Source: an uncultured bacterium (GTDB lineage Bacteria; Cyanobacteriota; Vampirovibrionia; Gastranaerophilales; Gastranaerophilaceae). From it: a DNA stretch of 32,800 nucleotides. The stretch spans positions 1-32,800 of the forward strand of contig CADCNV010000009.1 in the NCBI GenBank assembly GCA_902802825.1. Direction: 5' to 3'. Positions 7,468 through 21,241 of this stretch are shown one piece after another. The stretch's first letter is position 1; the number at the start of each line of letters is the position of its first letter. The notes under the pieces were generated by a model that did not search any database, was not told where the DNA came from, and saw only the letters and a program-made list of their open reading frames with translations. Position numbers and translations under genes: made by a program.

Positions 7468-8408
7468 TCATTAAAATCTTCAATAAATTTCGAAATACCG
7501 TCCTGAAATTTAATTTTTGGGATATAGTTCAGAAGCTTTTTTGCTTTTGATATGTCAGCATAAGTTCTTATCATATCTTCACATGGTACAGGTTCGGTTT
7601 TTATATTTGCTTTTTTCCCAATTAATTTTTCCAACAAAGAAATTAAATAGCTCAAATTTACCGGATTTTCGCAACCTAAATTTATAATTTCATAAGGTGT
7701 TTGGTCATAATATATTGCAGATATTATACCATCGGAAATATCTTCTACATGAGTGTAATCACGATATGATGAACCATCTCCGTACATTGTCAGTATTTCA
7801 CCATTTCTGATTTGGCTTGTAAATTTCGTAATGGCCAAATCCGGTCTTTGCCGTTTGCCATAAACAGTAAAAAATCTCAGACACACTGCATTTATACCAT
7901 ACCGGCGGCTATATAGCTCAATATAATCTTCTGCAGTTTTTTTTGTTTGTGCGTAAACAGATAATTGCTTTAAATTTGTTAAATCTTCAGTAAATTTTTC
8001 AGCTGTACAATTCCCGTAAACAGAAGATGAAGAAGAAAAAATTATCTTTTTTACCCCATATTTTTTCATACATTCAAGGATACATAAAGTTCCAAAAACA
8101 TTAGTTTTCAGATAATCCAGAGGATAAAGCCCCGAATAACGCACGCCTGCCTTCGCAGCCAAATGCACCACAACATCAACATCATTACCGTTGAATATAT
8201 TGTCTAAAGAACCCATATCGGTAATATCAACTTCGCTGAAAGAAAAATTCGGATTGGAAATAAATTCTTTCATATTATGCTGTTTAATACTTTTATCATA
8301 AAAAGGGTCAAAGTTATCAATGCCAACTACCTTATGCCCATTTGCAAGAAGTTTTTGACATACCCAAGAACCTATAAAACCTGCACATCCTGTTATAAGT
8401 ATATTCAT
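7464..8408 (-). CDS. NAD-dependent nucleotide-sugar epimerase, UDP-glucuronate 4-epimerase-like
   Basis: 314 residues of the extended SDR class. The Rossmann glycine motif GCAGFIG (7-13), the acidic residue of VVGIDNFDPFYD, the serine cluster SSSSSVYG and the catalytic Y152-x3-K156 pair are all present. The segment DNFDPFYDKSIKQHN and the later FFTVYGKRQRPDLAI closely resemble UDP-glucuronate 4-epimerases (GalA-forming), though UDP-glucose 4-epimerase or a dehydratase is possible. It is the last gene of the minus-strand sugar operon, 15 nt after the broken GT8 gene, and would supply an activated uronic acid or hexose for the surface polymer. No terminator is visible; it ends tail to tail with the MFS gene. 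Confidence 0.88.
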   Translation of the reverse strand: MNILITGCAGFIGSWVCQKLLANGHKVVGIDNFDPFYDKSIKQHNMKEFISNPNFSFSEVDITDMGSLDNIFNGNDVDVVVHLAAKAGVRYSGLYPLDYLKTNVFGTLCILECMKKYGVKKIIFSSSSSVYGNCTAEKFTEDLTNLKQLSVYAQTKKTAEDYIELYSRRYGINAVCLRFFTVYGKRQRPDLAITKFTSQIRNGEILTMYGDGSSYRDYTHVEDISDGIISAIYYDQTPYEIINLGCENPVNLSYLISLLEKLIGKKANIKTEPVPCEDMIRTYADISKAKKLLNYIPKIKFQDGISKFIEDFND

Positions 8409-8423
8409 TTTTGCCTGCTAATT

Positions 8424-9398
8424 TTATTTTTCTATTAATGATTCTTCATCAAAATCGTTGTTAATTGAAGTCGCAAATTTACGCCATTCTTCGCCATATT
8501 TTGCAGCCGGATCACGCCATGGTTTTTTAAATCCGGAATAAGGAATTATAACTGCATTTTTATCTAATTTATCAATAGTGTAATAATACAAACTATAAGG
8601 GAAGAAAACTTTGTAATAATGGAATTTCTTTATATATTCGTCGTTCCAGCGCCCATTATCATTGTATATTGGTGAAAGTTTTTTTATAGTTTTGGGGGGA
8701 ATTATAACATTAAAAATCCGCTGAGTCTGATAAACTCGGTCTTCATCCTCATTTTTTGCTTTTATCATTTTTTCAGAAATTTTATCTTTTCTCATTTTAC
8801 TCAAATTTAACAATAAAACTCAGCAATTATAATAATTTTCTTCCTTCTGGAATATCCTTCCTTGCTTATCCACAAAAGGAACATAATCCGGCTCCAGCCG
8901 CATTACAGCACCAAGATAAAATTTAGATATATTGGTATTGTATAATTTTTTCAAATCTTTTCTTATCAAAGTATCTGAATCTATATATAAAACTTTACCC
9001 CTGTCCGGAAACAATTCAGTAAATTTAAATTTAAATAAATCTGTCCTGGTAACATATTTGTCTGTTTCATATTGACCTATATGAGCAATAGAAGATAATT
9101 TCTCCGGAAAAACTCTTATTTCAACATTTTCTTTAGATAAAGATTTAAATTCTATACATTCTTTTTCTTTCATATCAACACAAAGAACATCAATATGATA
9201 TACGCTGTCATAATTTTTATTCTCAATCGCAGATTTCATTGCGATCTTGGTATACTCTTTGTAATTTCGGTCTGTATTAAATAATAAATATACATCATCC
9301 GAATTTTCACTATTAATAAGCTTAAAACCCAAGAAAATCGATACGCCGACGATAATCAGTACACCTAACAGAATACATGCTAATTTTGATAATTTCAT
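8424..9398 (-). pseudogene. GT8 glycosyltransferase interrupted by an in-frame TGA
   Basis: Two consecutive minus-strand ORFs in the same frame, 9398-8820 and 8819-8424, together match the neighbouring GT8 gene from end to end. The first part has an N-terminal membrane anchor (about 7-28) and the metal-binding DxD motif as YIDSDTLI. It stops at TGA (8822-8820) straight after ENYYNC, where the paralogue reads KYNCGVILYNL. One base change (GGA to TGA) at that glycine explains the break. The second part carries the GT8 C-terminus (NEDEDRVYQTQRIFN, LSPIYNDNGRWND). Truncation after the DxD motif should abolish activity, unless the stop is suppressed or is an assembly error. It abuts the intact copy with no gap (TAA then ATG), so the pair looks like a tandem duplication. 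Confidence 0.85.
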
Positions 9399-10355
9399 TT
9401 ATTTATAGTCCTCATCTTTTACATACTTTAACCAATAATTTGACAAATCATTTCGCCTTTCCCAAGCTTTTTCTCTGTCCAAATAATGGATTATAACAGC
9501 ATTATCAAGCAATTTTTCAAATCGACAGCTATGCAATGCACAATACGGGAAATAGGCAAAAACAAAGAAATATCTTTTATACATTGTGTCATTCCACTGT
9601 ACCATTACATTATAAATCGGTGCCAATTTTACTATTTTATTTTGCGATAGTACATTATTAAAAATATTTTGAGTCATAAGCTCTCTGTCTTCGTCAATAT
9701 TTTTTTCGTGCACTAACTTTTCACTTATATCATATTTTCTCCATAAATTCAAATTATAAAGAATAACTCCACAATTATATTTTCGGACTTTTTTCGGATA
9801 AAATCTACCTCGAATTAATATCGTATCATAATCCTTAATAGGTTTATTTACAACTGCTATAAATTTATCTTTTAAGTTCGTATTGTACAAATCTGTTAAA
9901 TCCTTAACAATAGCGGTATCCACATCTATATAAAGTATTTTGTCTAAATCCGGAAACAAATCAGGCATAAAAAATTTGAATAAGTCCGCTCTTGTTACTC
10001 TGTGTTCAATTTCATAATTCCCGATGTTTTTAATATTGTCTAAACTGACAGGTACAAGATTTACATTTACATTTTCCGTTTCAAATTTATTATATTCATT
10101 ACAATCTTTTTTTGATAAATCTACGCAAATAATATTTATATTATATATGGAATCTTTGCTTTTACTTGCAACAGCAGAACGTAAAGTTGTTTTTAAATAA
10201 TTTTTATAGTTGACATCCGTAGTGAAAACAATATTAACAGTTTTGTTTGTATCATGTTTTTTTGTATTTTCACTTAATAATAAAAACAAATAAATAAAAG
10301 AAATTATACAAATACACAAAAATATTGTGCAAAATATAATTTTTTTATTATTCAT
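9399..10355 (-). CDS. GT8-family glycosyltransferase, membrane anchored
   Basis: 318 residues. Residues 5-27 form one hydrophobic anchor. The catalytic domain begins at VNIVFTTDVNY, continues through TRADLFKFFMPDLFPDLDKILYIDVDTAI with the metal-binding D144-x-D146, and closes with NCGVILYNLNLW, DEDRELMTQNIFNN and APIYNVMVQWND, all typical of GT8 (LgtC/GspA-like). Members transfer galactose or glucose from a UDP-sugar with retention of configuration. An N-terminal anchor is unusual for bacterial GT8 enzymes, which are mostly soluble. It lies 24 nt after kdsD and directly before its broken paralogue. The context is LPS or capsule assembly; donor and acceptor are unknown. Confidence 0.88.
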   Translation of the reverse strand: MNNKKIIFCTIFLCICIISFIYLFLLLSENTKKHDTNKTVNIVFTTDVNYKNYLKTTLRSAVASKSKDSIYNINIICVDLSKKDCNEYNKFETENVNVNLVPVSLDNIKNIGNYEIEHRVTRADLFKFFMPDLFPDLDKILYIDVDTAIVKDLTDLYNTNLKDKFIAVVNKPIKDYDTILIRGRFYPKKVRKYNCGVILYNLNLWRKYDISEKLVHEKNIDEDRELMTQNIFNNVLSQNKIVKLAPIYNVMVQWNDTMYKRYFFVFAYFPYCALHSCRFEKLLDNAVIIHYLDREKAWERRNDLSNYWLKYVKDEDYK

Positions 10356-10379
10356 AAAACCTCACCAAAAAATAAATTT

Positions 10380-11369
10380 TTACATTACACCATGATTTAA
10401 TAAATCGTGAATATGAATAACCCCGACAGGAATCCCATTTTCTAATACAAACAGATTTGTAATTTTCTTATCATGCATAATTTTCATCGCTTCTGATGCC
10501 ATAATATCTTTTGAAACAGTTTTTGGATTTTTTGTCATAAGTTCAATGGCGTGTTTTTCAAGAATTTGAGGAGATAACCATCTTCTGAGGTCCCCATCAG
10601 TTAACATACCGGTTAACAAACCCTCCGAATTAACAAATCCGACACAACCCAAACGTTTTGAAGTCATTTCCAATAACACTGACTGCATATCTGCGTTTTC
10701 ATCCAACAACGGCATTTCTTCTCCGACATGCATAAGATCTGAAACTCTTTGCAATATTGACCCGAGTTTTCCGCCCGGATGTCTGTCATTAAAATCTGAT
10801 TTTGTAAACCCTTTTCTTTCAATCATACAGGTTGTCAAAATATCACCCAAAACAAGAGTTGCAGTTGTAGAACTTGTTGGTGCCAACCCCAAAGGACAGG
10901 CTTCTCCGTTGTTAGGAAGCTTTAAAACAATATCACCTGCTTTGCCTAATGAGCTTTCAGGATTTTTTGTAATTGCGATAAGAGAAATTCCAAACCTTTT
11001 GCAATAATTCAAAATATCAACAAGTTCTTTTGATTCTCCGCTGTTTGAGATAGCAATGACAACATCGTCCTCTGTTATCATACCCAAATCGCCATGACTT
11101 GCTTCGGCAGGATGAACAAAAAATGACGGAGTGCCAGTTGAAGCCAATGATGCGGCAATCTTTTTACCAATATGACCTGATTTACCCATACCGGTAATTA
11201 TTATTCTCCCTTTTGCGTTCTGCATAAGATTTAGCGCCTGAGTCAAAGTCGAATCAAGACCATCACGAAGTTTTTCTATAGTATCTATTTCCATATTAAC
11301 GGTGCGAACCGCACTGTTTATATCCACAATACTTTGTGCCGAAATATCTTTTTCCATAATCATCGCCAT
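10380..11369 (-). CDS. kdsD: D-arabinose 5-phosphate isomerase (KpsF/KdsD/GutQ family)
   Basis: 329 residues, family length. An SIS domain (about 40-175) holds GKSGHIGKKIAASLASTGTPSFFVHPAEASHGDLGMI and the SNSGES motif, followed by NDRHPGGKLG; two CBS domains fill about 205-325. The enzyme makes arabinose 5-phosphate from ribulose 5-phosphate, the first step to Kdo, so the organism probably makes a Kdo-containing LPS or capsule. An AAAGGA about 7 nt before ATG supports the start. It appears to be the first gene of the sugar operon (two GT8 genes and the epimerase follow). KdsD, KpsF and GutQ cannot be separated by sequence alone; the operon favours a surface polysaccharide role. Confidence 0.93.
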   Translation of the reverse strand: MAMIMEKDISAQSIVDINSAVRTVNMEIDTIEKLRDGLDSTLTQALNLMQNAKGRIIITGMGKSGHIGKKIAASLASTGTPSFFVHPAEASHGDLGMITEDDVVIAISNSGESKELVDILNYCKRFGISLIAITKNPESSLGKAGDIVLKLPNNGEACPLGLAPTSSTTATLVLGDILTTCMIERKGFTKSDFNDRHPGGKLGSILQRVSDLMHVGEEMPLLDENADMQSVLLEMTSKRLGCVGFVNSEGLLTGMLTDGDLRRWLSPQILEKHAIELMTKNPKTVSKDIMASEAMKIMHDKKITNLFVLENGIPVGVIHIHDLLNHGVM

Positions 11370-11448
11370 TTTGAATCCTTTACATTATCCCGTCAATAAA
11401 GGAATAATAGCATAAAAAATAACATTGAAACAAGAAATTAATATAATT

Positions 11449-15215
<3,767 letters not shown>

Positions 15216-15314
15216 AACTAAGATACCTCTCCTCAAGTTTATATATTAAAAGTTTACCATAAACATAGAAAAGGCAACAATTTTTAAAGACAATCATCCA
15301 CTAAGGTAACAAAT

Positions 15315-15390
15315 CTTAGTGCCTTAGCATCCTGGTGCCCTAGTGCACTAGTATCTTAGTGCACTAGTATCTTAGTGCCTTAATATCGTA
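15315..15390. repeat. Tandem array of 8-nt units (octamer element C)
   Basis: Ten consecutive units in exact 8-nt register: the motif CTTA, or its variants CCTA, ACTA, CCTG and CGTA, begins at 15315, 15323, 15331 and so on to 15387. The commonest unit is CTTAGTGC. An inverted copy (CACTAAG) just upstream at 15298-15304 gives a short inverted arm. The array lies between the divergent secA and dnaG genes. Confidence 0.85.
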
Positions 15391-15415
15391 CTCTTATACG
15401 ATTATTTAATCTAAC

Positions 15416-15445
15416 CTTACAAAAACTGTATATTAGTGTTACAAT
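15416..15445 (+). promoter_or_regulatory. Predicted leaderless promoter of dnaG
   Basis: CTTACA (15416-15421), 18-nt spacer, TACAAT (15440-15445); the ATG follows after 6 nt. No Shine-Dalgarno. Confidence 0.6.
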
Positions 15446-15451
15446 TTCATT

Positions 15452-17344
15452 ATGGCTGGAACATGGGACGAATTAATACAAGATATTAAAAGCCGGTTAG
15501 ATATTGTGGATGTTGTATCCGAACAGGTCGTGCTGAAAAAGCGCGGGAATTCTTATTGGGGTTTATGCCCTTTTCATAAGGATAAAAACCCGTCATTTTG
15601 CGTTACGCCTTCAATGGGGATTTATAAATGTTTCAGCTGCGGAGAAGGCGGAGATGCAATAAAATTCATCATGAAAACAAAAAACATGGAGTTTCGCGAA
15701 GTTATTGAAGAATTAGCCGAAAAATTCGGACTTGAAGTTCCAAAAAGTCATAAATCCGATGGGTCCTCCAGAGAACTTAAAGAACAAATGCTCAATGCAA
15801 CAGCAATTGCGGCAGAAATTTATCATGATTTACTTTTGAGAGAAAAAGCAGACAATGCGCAGGATGCGCTAAAGTATCTGTCAAAACGGGGTATTGGTTC
15901 GGATATTATCAAAAAATTTCATCTTGGGATTGCACCAAAAGGTTTTTCAACATTGTATGATGAATTACGAAAAGATTTTTCTAACGACGTGCTTGAAAAA
16001 GCGGGATTAATACTGAAAAGTGAAAAAGGCGGTTATATAGACAGATTCCGCAGCCGCCTTATAATTCCTATCCGAAACGAAAACGGTCAGTACGTCGCAT
16101 TTGGTGCAAGAGCACTTGAAAGCGGACAAACGCCGAAATATATAAATTCGTCGGATTCATTAATATATAATAAGAGTAAAATTTTATACGGATTAGATAC
16201 GGCAAAAGATGCCATAAAAGAAGAAGATGCCGTAGTTTTAATGGAAGGTTATTTCGATGTAATATCTTCACAGGCGCACGGAATTGAAAACTGTGTTGCA
16301 TCTTGCGGAACAGCATTAACTCCCGACCATGTTCGCCTGTTATCCCGTTATACAAAATCCAGAAGAATTTATCTGTCATTTGATACTGACGGAGCGGGGC
16401 AAAAAGCAACAGTTAAAGGGGCTTCTGTCATAAAAGAAGTTTTTGCGGGGCTGGGAAACGTCAAGCAATTTGATGAAAGTTATCTGCCAATCAGTTCAAG
16501 CGCGGAACGCTACGCATGCGAAATACGTGTAATTGCACCACCTGAAGGCAAAGATCCCGATGAATTTGTCCGTTCGGTCGGAGCGGATGCATACAAAATG
16601 TATATGAAAAATGCCCCGCTATATATAGATTTTCAGATTAACAGTATCCTGAAGCAAAAGGACAATTACAAAACTCCGCAGGAAAAAGCCCAATTTATCA
16701 GCACAATTATCCCTGTACTTGGGGAAATTCAAAATAAAATTATTCGCTCGGAGTATGTCGAAATGGTTGCGCAAACTTTGGGCATAGAATCAGATGTAAT
16801 CAAATCAGAGCTAAAATCTTACGACAAAGCAAATATTCCTCAGGTAGAAAGAATTGTTAAGAATGTAACAAAAAATAATTCTGTGGCACAAAAAGCGCAA
16901 AAATTTTTATTGAGCGTTTTTCTAGTACCCGACAATCATTTTTCTTTCTCTCAATTAAGCGAAATGATGTCAGACGTTACATTCGATGATGAAATATTAA
17001 TAATTGTAAAATCTACAATTGACAAATTGATATGTACCGTAAATAATGTGAAGGAATTAATCGAACACCTATATACTGAATTTGTTGAAAACCCTGATGC
17101 GCAAGCGATTTTACCCGAGTTAATCGAACACGCACAAACCTACAAAGGTTTAAGTCAAGAGGAATTCAGAAACGCTATAAATGAAACTATTGCTAAAATC
17201 AATCAGTGTAAGCATGTCGAGGAAGTAGAACACATTAAAAAAATGTATAAAAGGATTGACGATGACGATCCTGAAGCTCTTAAAATTCAAATTCAATTAA
17301 GAGATAAAATAAAGAATAAAAGAAAAAAATCGGAGATGAATTAG
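15452..17344 (+). CDS. dnaG: DNA primase
   Basis: 630 residues. The N-terminal CHC2 zinc finger has C39, H42, C60 and C63. The RNA polymerase-like core follows, with the TOPRIM motifs VVLMEGYFDVI and YLSFDTDGAGQKA (acidic Mg2+ ligands). The C-terminal third is helical and poorly conserved, as expected for the DnaB-binding region. The protein makes RNA primers at the replication fork. Its stop (TAG 17342-17344) directly abuts the rpoD start, giving the classical dnaG-rpoD pairing without rpsU. Its promoter predicts a leaderless mRNA. A central stretch (about 340-360, KQFDESYLPISSSAERYACE) looks like a small insertion relative to the typical fold. Confidence 0.96.
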   Translation: MAGTWDELIQDIKSRLDIVDVVSEQVVLKKRGNSYWGLCPFHKDKNPSFCVTPSMGIYKCFSCGEGGDAIKFIMKTKNMEFREVIEELAEKFGLEVPKSHKSDGSSRELKEQMLNATAIAAEIYHDLLLREKADNAQDALKYLSKRGIGSDIIKKFHLGIAPKGFSTLYDELRKDFSNDVLEKAGLILKSEKGGYIDRFRSRLIIPIRNENGQYVAFGARALESGQTPKYINSSDSLIYNKSKILYGLDTAKDAIKEEDAVVLMEGYFDVISSQAHGIENCVASCGTALTPDHVRLLSRYTKSRRIYLSFDTDGAGQKATVKGASVIKEVFAGLGNVKQFDESYLPISSSAERYACEIRVIAPPEGKDPDEFVRSVGADAYKMYMKNAPLYIDFQINSILKQKDNYKTPQEKAQFISTIIPVLGEIQNKIIRSEYVEMVAQTLGIESDVIKSELKSYDKANIPQVERIVKNVTKNNSVAQKAQKFLLSVFLVPDNHFSFSQLSEMMSDVTFDDEILIIVKSTIDKLICTVNNVKELIEHLYTEFVENPDAQAILPELIEHAQTYKGLSQEEFRNAINETIAKINQCKHVEEVEHIKKMYKRIDDDDPEALKIQIQLRDKIKNKRKKSEMN

Positions 17345-18436
17345 ATGACAAGAAAAAGACAAGGTAGTTCTTCAGTTGTAAGTATTGAGGAAGAAGATAC
17401 GTTAGATTTAAGAGGTTTAGGCGAAGACGATTCGCTTGACAGTGACGCAATCAATTATATGAATGTTGATATTTCGACCGATAACATTGAAGACATTGTA
17501 ACTTCAAAAATGGGCGATAAGGTTTCATCAGATGATATTTATATGATGCATTCTTCAGATGAGCCGGATCCAAGAGATTTGGAAGTTCCTAAAAGTATCG
17601 CAATTGATGACCCTGTTCGTTTGTATTTGCGCGAAATCGGCCGCATTAAATTGCTTTCTGCAAATGATGAAATTGCACTTGCAAGACAAATATTAGAAGG
17701 CGGAAGCGCAGGAGCAATTGCAAAAAGAAAACTTGTTCAGGCAAATTTACGACTTGTTGTAAGTATTGCAAAAAAATACATCGGCAGAGGAATGTTGTTC
17801 TTAGACCTGATTCAGGAAGGCAATTTGGGCTTAATCAGAGCCGCTGAAAAATTCGACCACGAAAGAGGTTTCAAATTCTCGACTTATGCAACATGGTGGA
17901 TTCGTCAGGCAATCACCCGTGCAATTGCAGATCAGGCAAGAACTATCAGAATCCCTGTTCATATGGTTGAAACAATCAATAAATTGAAAAAAGTAACAAG
18001 GAAACTTGCTCAGGAATATTCAAGAAAACCGACAGAAGAAGAACTTGCTGCAGAAATGAATGTTTCAATTTCAAAACTTCGCGAAATTATTAAAATTGCT
18101 CAGGAACCGTTATCTTTGGAAACACCTATCGGTAAAGAAGAAGATTCTCGTCTTGGTGATTTTATTGAAGACAGAGAAGCAGATGCTCCGGTTAAAATGG
18201 TTGCATCAGAACTTCTTAAGGAAGATTTGGCAGAAGTTCTCTGCACATTGTCACCAAGAGAACGTGATGTATTGAGATTACGTTTCGGTATGGATGATGG
18301 CAGACAAAGAACACTTGAAGAAGTTGGTCAGTTGTTTGGCGTTACAAGAGAACGTATCAGACAAATAGAAGCAAAAGCACTGAGAAAACTTCGTCATCCG
18401 AACAGAAAGAAAAAATTAGAAGAATACGTTGAATAA
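17345..18436 (+). CDS. rpoD: Primary sigma factor (sigma70/SigA)
   Basis: 363 residues. An acidic N-terminus (about 1-85) replaces a standard region 1.1. Region 1.2 starts at [17 protein letters not shown]. Region 2 is complete ([38 protein letters not shown], then [17 protein letters not shown]), and regions 3 and 4 ([45 protein letters not shown]) are standard housekeeping sequences. The promoters seen in this window (TTGACA/TATAAT-like) suit it. It begins at the base after the dnaG stop; CGGAGATG about 10 nt upstream of ATG may serve as Shine-Dalgarno. A strong terminator ends the unit. Confidence 0.96.
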   Translation: MTRKRQGSSSVVSIEEEDTLDLRGLGEDDSLDSDAINYMNVDISTDNIEDIVTSKMGDKVSSDDIYMMHSSDEPDPRDLEVPKSIAIDDPVRLYLREIGRIKLLSANDEIALARQILEGGSAGAIAKRKLVQANLRLVVSIAKKYIGRGMLFLDLIQEGNLGLIRAAEKFDHERGFKFSTYATWWIRQAITRAIADQARTIRIPVHMVETINKLKKVTRKLAQEYSRKPTEEELAAEMNVSISKLREIIKIAQEPLSLETPIGKEEDSRLGDFIEDREADAPVKMVASELLKEDLAEVLCTLSPRERDVLRLRFGMDDGRQRTLEEVGQLFGVTRERIRQIEAKALRKLRHPNRKKKLEEYVE

Positions 18437-18440
18437 TTAT

Positions 18441-18471
18441 AAAAACCTCTCTTATCAAAGAGAGGTTTTTT
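18441..18471 (+). terminator. Rho-independent terminator of dnaG-rpoD
   Basis: Perfect 12-bp stem (18441-18452 with 18459-18470), 6-nt loop, T-run on the right arm. Confidence 0.93.
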
Positions 18472-18477
18472 ACAAGC

Positions 18478-18505
18478 TTGTTTTAGCGCATTTTTTATAT
18501 ATAAT
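18478..18505 (+). promoter_or_regulatory. Predicted leaderless promoter of lepA
   Basis: TTGTTT (18478-18483), 16-nt spacer, perfect TATAAT (18500-18505); the ATG begins 6 nt later and no Shine-Dalgarno precedes it. Confidence 0.7.
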
Positions 18506-18511
18506 CAGATT

Positions 18512-20314
18512 ATGACACTACGAGATAATGTTAGAAATTTTTGCATAATAGCGCATATTGATCACGGCAAATCTACCCTTGCCGACAGATTGTTAGAAAA
18601 AACAGGAACTGTTTCTCAAAGAGACATGCAGGAACAGCTTCTTGATTCTATGGATATTGAGCGTGAACGCGGGATTACAATTAAACTCAATGCGGCAAGA
18701 ATGAATTATAAAGCGCATGACGACAAAGAGTATGAATTAAATCTTATCGATACCCCGGGACATGTTGATTTTTCTTATGAAGTATCACGTTCACTTGCAG
18801 CTTGCGAAGGTGCTTTGCTAATAGTTGATGCCACTCAAGGAGTTGAAGCGCAAACATTAGCAAATGTTTATCTTGCTATTGAACAAAATCTTGAAATTAT
18901 TCCTGTAATTAATAAAATTGACCTGCCCTCTGCAGATGTTGAAAAAGTAAAACAGGAGATAGAAGAAATTTTAGGTCTTGATACATCTGTTGCAATACCC
19001 GTAAGCGCCAAAACAGGCGAAGGGATTGAAGATGTGTTAGAAGCCATTGTTGACTATATACCTGCACCTGTTGATAATACCGATAAGCCGTTACGCGCAT
19101 TGATTTTTGACAGCGTATATGACCAATATTTGGGAACCGTCTGTTATTTTAAAGTTGTTGACGGGGTTATGAATCTCGGCGATAAGGTCAGATTTATGGC
19201 AACAGGCAAGGAATGTGAGATTGTTGAACTTGGGTATCAAAATCCGCAAAGAGTACCTGTAAAACAATTAAAATGCGGAGATGTCGGATATTTTGCGGGA
19301 TCGATAAAAGAACTCACAAGATTTGTCGGAGATACTCTCACTACGGTTGAAAACAGTGCATCAGAGCCGTTACCCGGCTACAAAGAAGCACTTCCGATGG
19401 TATTTTCAGGACTTTATCCTGTCGATAATGAGGATTATGCCGATTTGAAAGAAGCATTGGAAAAATTAAAACTTAATGACAGCTCAATTACGTTTGAGCC
19501 GGAAACATCAAATGCTCTGGGATTTGGGTTCAGATGCGGTTTTCTTGGCATGCTGCATATGGAAATTATTCAGGAACGTTTGGAACGTGAATATGATCTG
19601 TCACTGATTACCACCGCTCCATCGGTTGTTTATAAGGTTCACAAAACAAACGGCGAAGTTTTAGACATTGATAATCCGTCAAATCTTCCTGATGCCCAGT
19701 ATCGTGATTTTATTGAAGAACCGTATGTAAAAGTTCAGATACTTGCGCCAAACGATTATGTCGGAACTTTAATGGATTTGGCGCAGTCAAAACGCGGAAT
19801 ATTTATTAACATGACTTATTTAGACAAAGTCAGAGTTGATTTGACCTACGAAATTCCGCTAAGCGAAGTAATTACAGACTTTTATGATCAACTAAAATCC
19901 CGCACAAAGGGTTACGCCAGCATGGATTATGAATTTTGCGGATATAAGCGCTCAAATCTTGTAAAATTAGATATTATGCTTTCAGGCGAAGTAGTGGATG
20001 CACTTTCTGTAATCTGTCATACTGACAGCGCTTATTATATAGGGCAAAAATTAACTGTAAAATTAAAAGAAATTATCCCAAAACAACTTTTTGAAGTTCC
20101 AATTCAGGCAGCAGTAGGCGGAAGAATTATTGCCAGAACAAACATTAAAGCAATGCGCAAAAACGTACTTGCAAAATGCTATGGCGGTGATATTTCCCGT
20201 AAAAGAAAACTTCTTGAAAAACAAAAACGCGGTAAAAAGCGTATGAAATCCGTCGGAAGTGTAGAAATACCTCAAGAAGCATTCATGGCTATTTTAAGTT
20301 TGGAAGAAGAGTAA
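18512..20314 (+). CDS. lepA: Elongation factor 4 (LepA) GTPase
   Basis: 600 residues, the normal length. G1 is AHIDHGKST, the switch region holds RERGITIK, G3 is DTPGHVDF, G4 NKIDLPSAD and G5 PVSAKTGEG. Domains II and III follow, then the LepA-specific C-terminal domain with [38 protein letters not shown]. The factor binds ribosomes and back-translocates or remodels stalled complexes. It stands alone between the rpoD terminator and an octamer-repeat region. Promoter geometry predicts a leaderless transcript. Confidence 0.98.
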   Translation: MTLRDNVRNFCIIAHIDHGKSTLADRLLEKTGTVSQRDMQEQLLDSMDIERERGITIKLNAARMNYKAHDDKEYELNLIDTPGHVDFSYEVSRSLAACEGALLIVDATQGVEAQTLANVYLAIEQNLEIIPVINKIDLPSADVEKVKQEIEEILGLDTSVAIPVSAKTGEGIEDVLEAIVDYIPAPVDNTDKPLRALIFDSVYDQYLGTVCYFKVVDGVMNLGDKVRFMATGKECEIVELGYQNPQRVPVKQLKCGDVGYFAGSIKELTRFVGDTLTTVENSASEPLPGYKEALPMVFSGLYPVDNEDYADLKEALEKLKLNDSSITFEPETSNALGFGFRCGFLGMLHMEIIQERLEREYDLSLITTAPSVVYKVHKTNGEVLDIDNPSNLPDAQYRDFIEEPYVKVQILAPNDYVGTLMDLAQSKRGIFINMTYLDKVRVDLTYEIPLSEVITDFYDQLKSRTKGYASMDYEFCGYKRSNLVKLDIMLSGEVVDALSVICHTDSAYYIGQKLTVKLKEIIPKQLFEVPIQAAVGGRIIARTNIKAMRKNVLAKCYGGDISRKRKLLEKQKRGKKRMKSVGSVEIPQEAFMAILSLEEE

Positions 20315-20328
20315 CTTAATAAAGACAG

Positions 20329-20525
20329 TAAGATACCTAAGGCAATAAGGCACTAAGAAGGTAGGTCGGGTAAGTCGTATAGAATTGCAGGTTAGGCATA
20401 CTTGCCCAACAAATAAAGTCGTTAAGTTCTTTACAGGGATTAGTTATTTTCAATATAGTACGATTATTACTAATATTAATAACCTGATAAGAACTTAGTG
20501 CCTTAGTGCCCTAGTATCCTAGCGT
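20329..20525. repeat. Octamer element A: inverted arms around a conserved core
   Basis: Left arm: TAAG or TAGG recurs every 8-9 nt from 20329 to 20371. Right arm: CTTA or CCTA at 20494, 20502, 20510 and 20518, exactly 8 nt apart and in inverse orientation. Between them, 20421-20497 carries a core with TAAGTTCTT and AAGAACTTA pairing at its ends. The core resembles 31727-31804. It occupies most of the 363-nt gap between lepA and the next gene; TTTGTTAACA is repeated in tandem just after it. Confidence 0.8.
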
Positions 20526-20637
20526 CTTTTGTTAACATTTGTTAACAAATTACTCAAATCATGCAATTTCCTAATTCAAAAATACTTTATATATATACGA
20601 GAGATGGAAAATCTTATCAATAGGATGAACGATTAAA

Positions 20638-20669
20638 ACATATCACTATATGTGAGCAGAAAAAAGGAG
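20638..20669 (+). promoter_or_regulatory. Leader hairpin and strong Shine-Dalgarno
   Basis: ACATAT/ATATGT stem (20638-20653, 4-nt loop), then TGAG, then AAGGAG at 20664-20669, 8 nt before the ATG. The same order and the same Shine-Dalgarno spacing occur before the paralogue at 21288. Confidence 0.6.
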
Positions 20670-20677
20670 ATTGAACA

Positions 20678-21073
20678 ATGGGCGGAACAAACGGCGTAAA
20701 CGGAAGCGGAAACAATTTTCACATATCTGGTTTTTGGAGCAAACCAAATTTAGAAGCTGCAAAAACAGAACAATCAAAATTATCTCAACCGATTAAATTA
20801 ACATCAGATAATGTAAAACGAGAAGAATTAGGATTTGTAAATCCTTACAACAGCTCTGATGTAAATATCGCAGAATCAAGAGAAATTGCATCAAATACAA
20901 ACAAAATAATGGAACAATTAGGATATAACTTTAAAGTAACTCCAAAAGCAGTAGCTAGCGTAGCTGAAGGGTTAAATACACAAACTATTCCTTCATTAAA
21001 TACTGCAGATGATAATGCGGTTGCAGCTAGAGTCGCAACCCCAAAAGGACCATTCGCAGACTTATTTGCATAA
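20678..21073 (+). CDS. Small protein with conserved C-terminal GPFADLFA domain, copy 1
   Basis: 131 residues, no membrane segment or signal peptide. The N-terminal half is Gly/Asn/Ser-rich and looks disordered. The last 65 residues form a conserved domain shared with the next gene: IA-x-x-TN-x-I-x-x-LG[YF]N[FY]KVTP, VASVA-x-GLN, then D-x-AVAAR and the terminal GPFADLFA. I recognise no family. Strong Shine-Dalgarno, a leader hairpin and a private terminator suggest high expression. Identical C-terminal ends in two otherwise diverged copies suggest that the tail is the functional part, for example a docking or targeting signal; that is inference. Confidence 0.85.
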   Translation: MGGTNGVNGSGNNFHISGFWSKPNLEAAKTEQSKLSQPIKLTSDNVKREELGFVNPYNSSDVNIAESREIASNTNKIMEQLGYNFKVTPKAVASVAEGLNTQTIPSLNTADDNAVAARVATPKGPFADLFA

Positions 21074-21104
21074 ATCATAATAAAATCTTCTCTCTCACAT
21101 ATTT

Positions 21105-21134
21105 AAAGCCGATTGGATATCCAATCGGCTTTTT
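21105..21134 (+). terminator. Rho-independent terminator of GPFADLFA copy 1
   Basis: Perfect 12-bp stem (21105-21116 with 21121-21132), 4-nt loop ATAT, T tail. Confidence 0.93.
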
Positions 21135-21155
21135 AATATATTTTATCACTCCCTG

Positions 21156-21179
21156 CCCTCTCCTAAAATTAGGAGAGGG
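21156..21179. repeat. Perfect 10-bp hairpin, CCCTCTCCTA type
   Basis: CCCTCTCCTA and TAGGAGAGGG pair around AAAT. It lies beyond a complete terminator and is not needed for it. It resembles short C-run/G-run hairpins that end mobile repeats, such as those in the DUF559 insertion at 23037 and 23450. Confidence 0.5.
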
Positions 21180-21241
21180 TTTAGTTAGAGTTTGTTACAA
21201 AAACTTAACAATACATGACAAAATCCTAAAGATTATTAAAA

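Noticed and set aside
8820-8822. TGA at a glycine position, suggesting TGA-to-glycine recoding as in Gracilibacteria
   Set aside because: The Nudix gene uses TGA as its real stop, and the long core genes (secA, dnaG, lepA, tgt) contain no internal TGA. A single nonsense mutation is the simpler reading.
15315-15390. CRISPR-like array
   Set aside because: Units are 8 nt with no unique spacers and no cas genes nearby. A short-period tandem repeat explains it.
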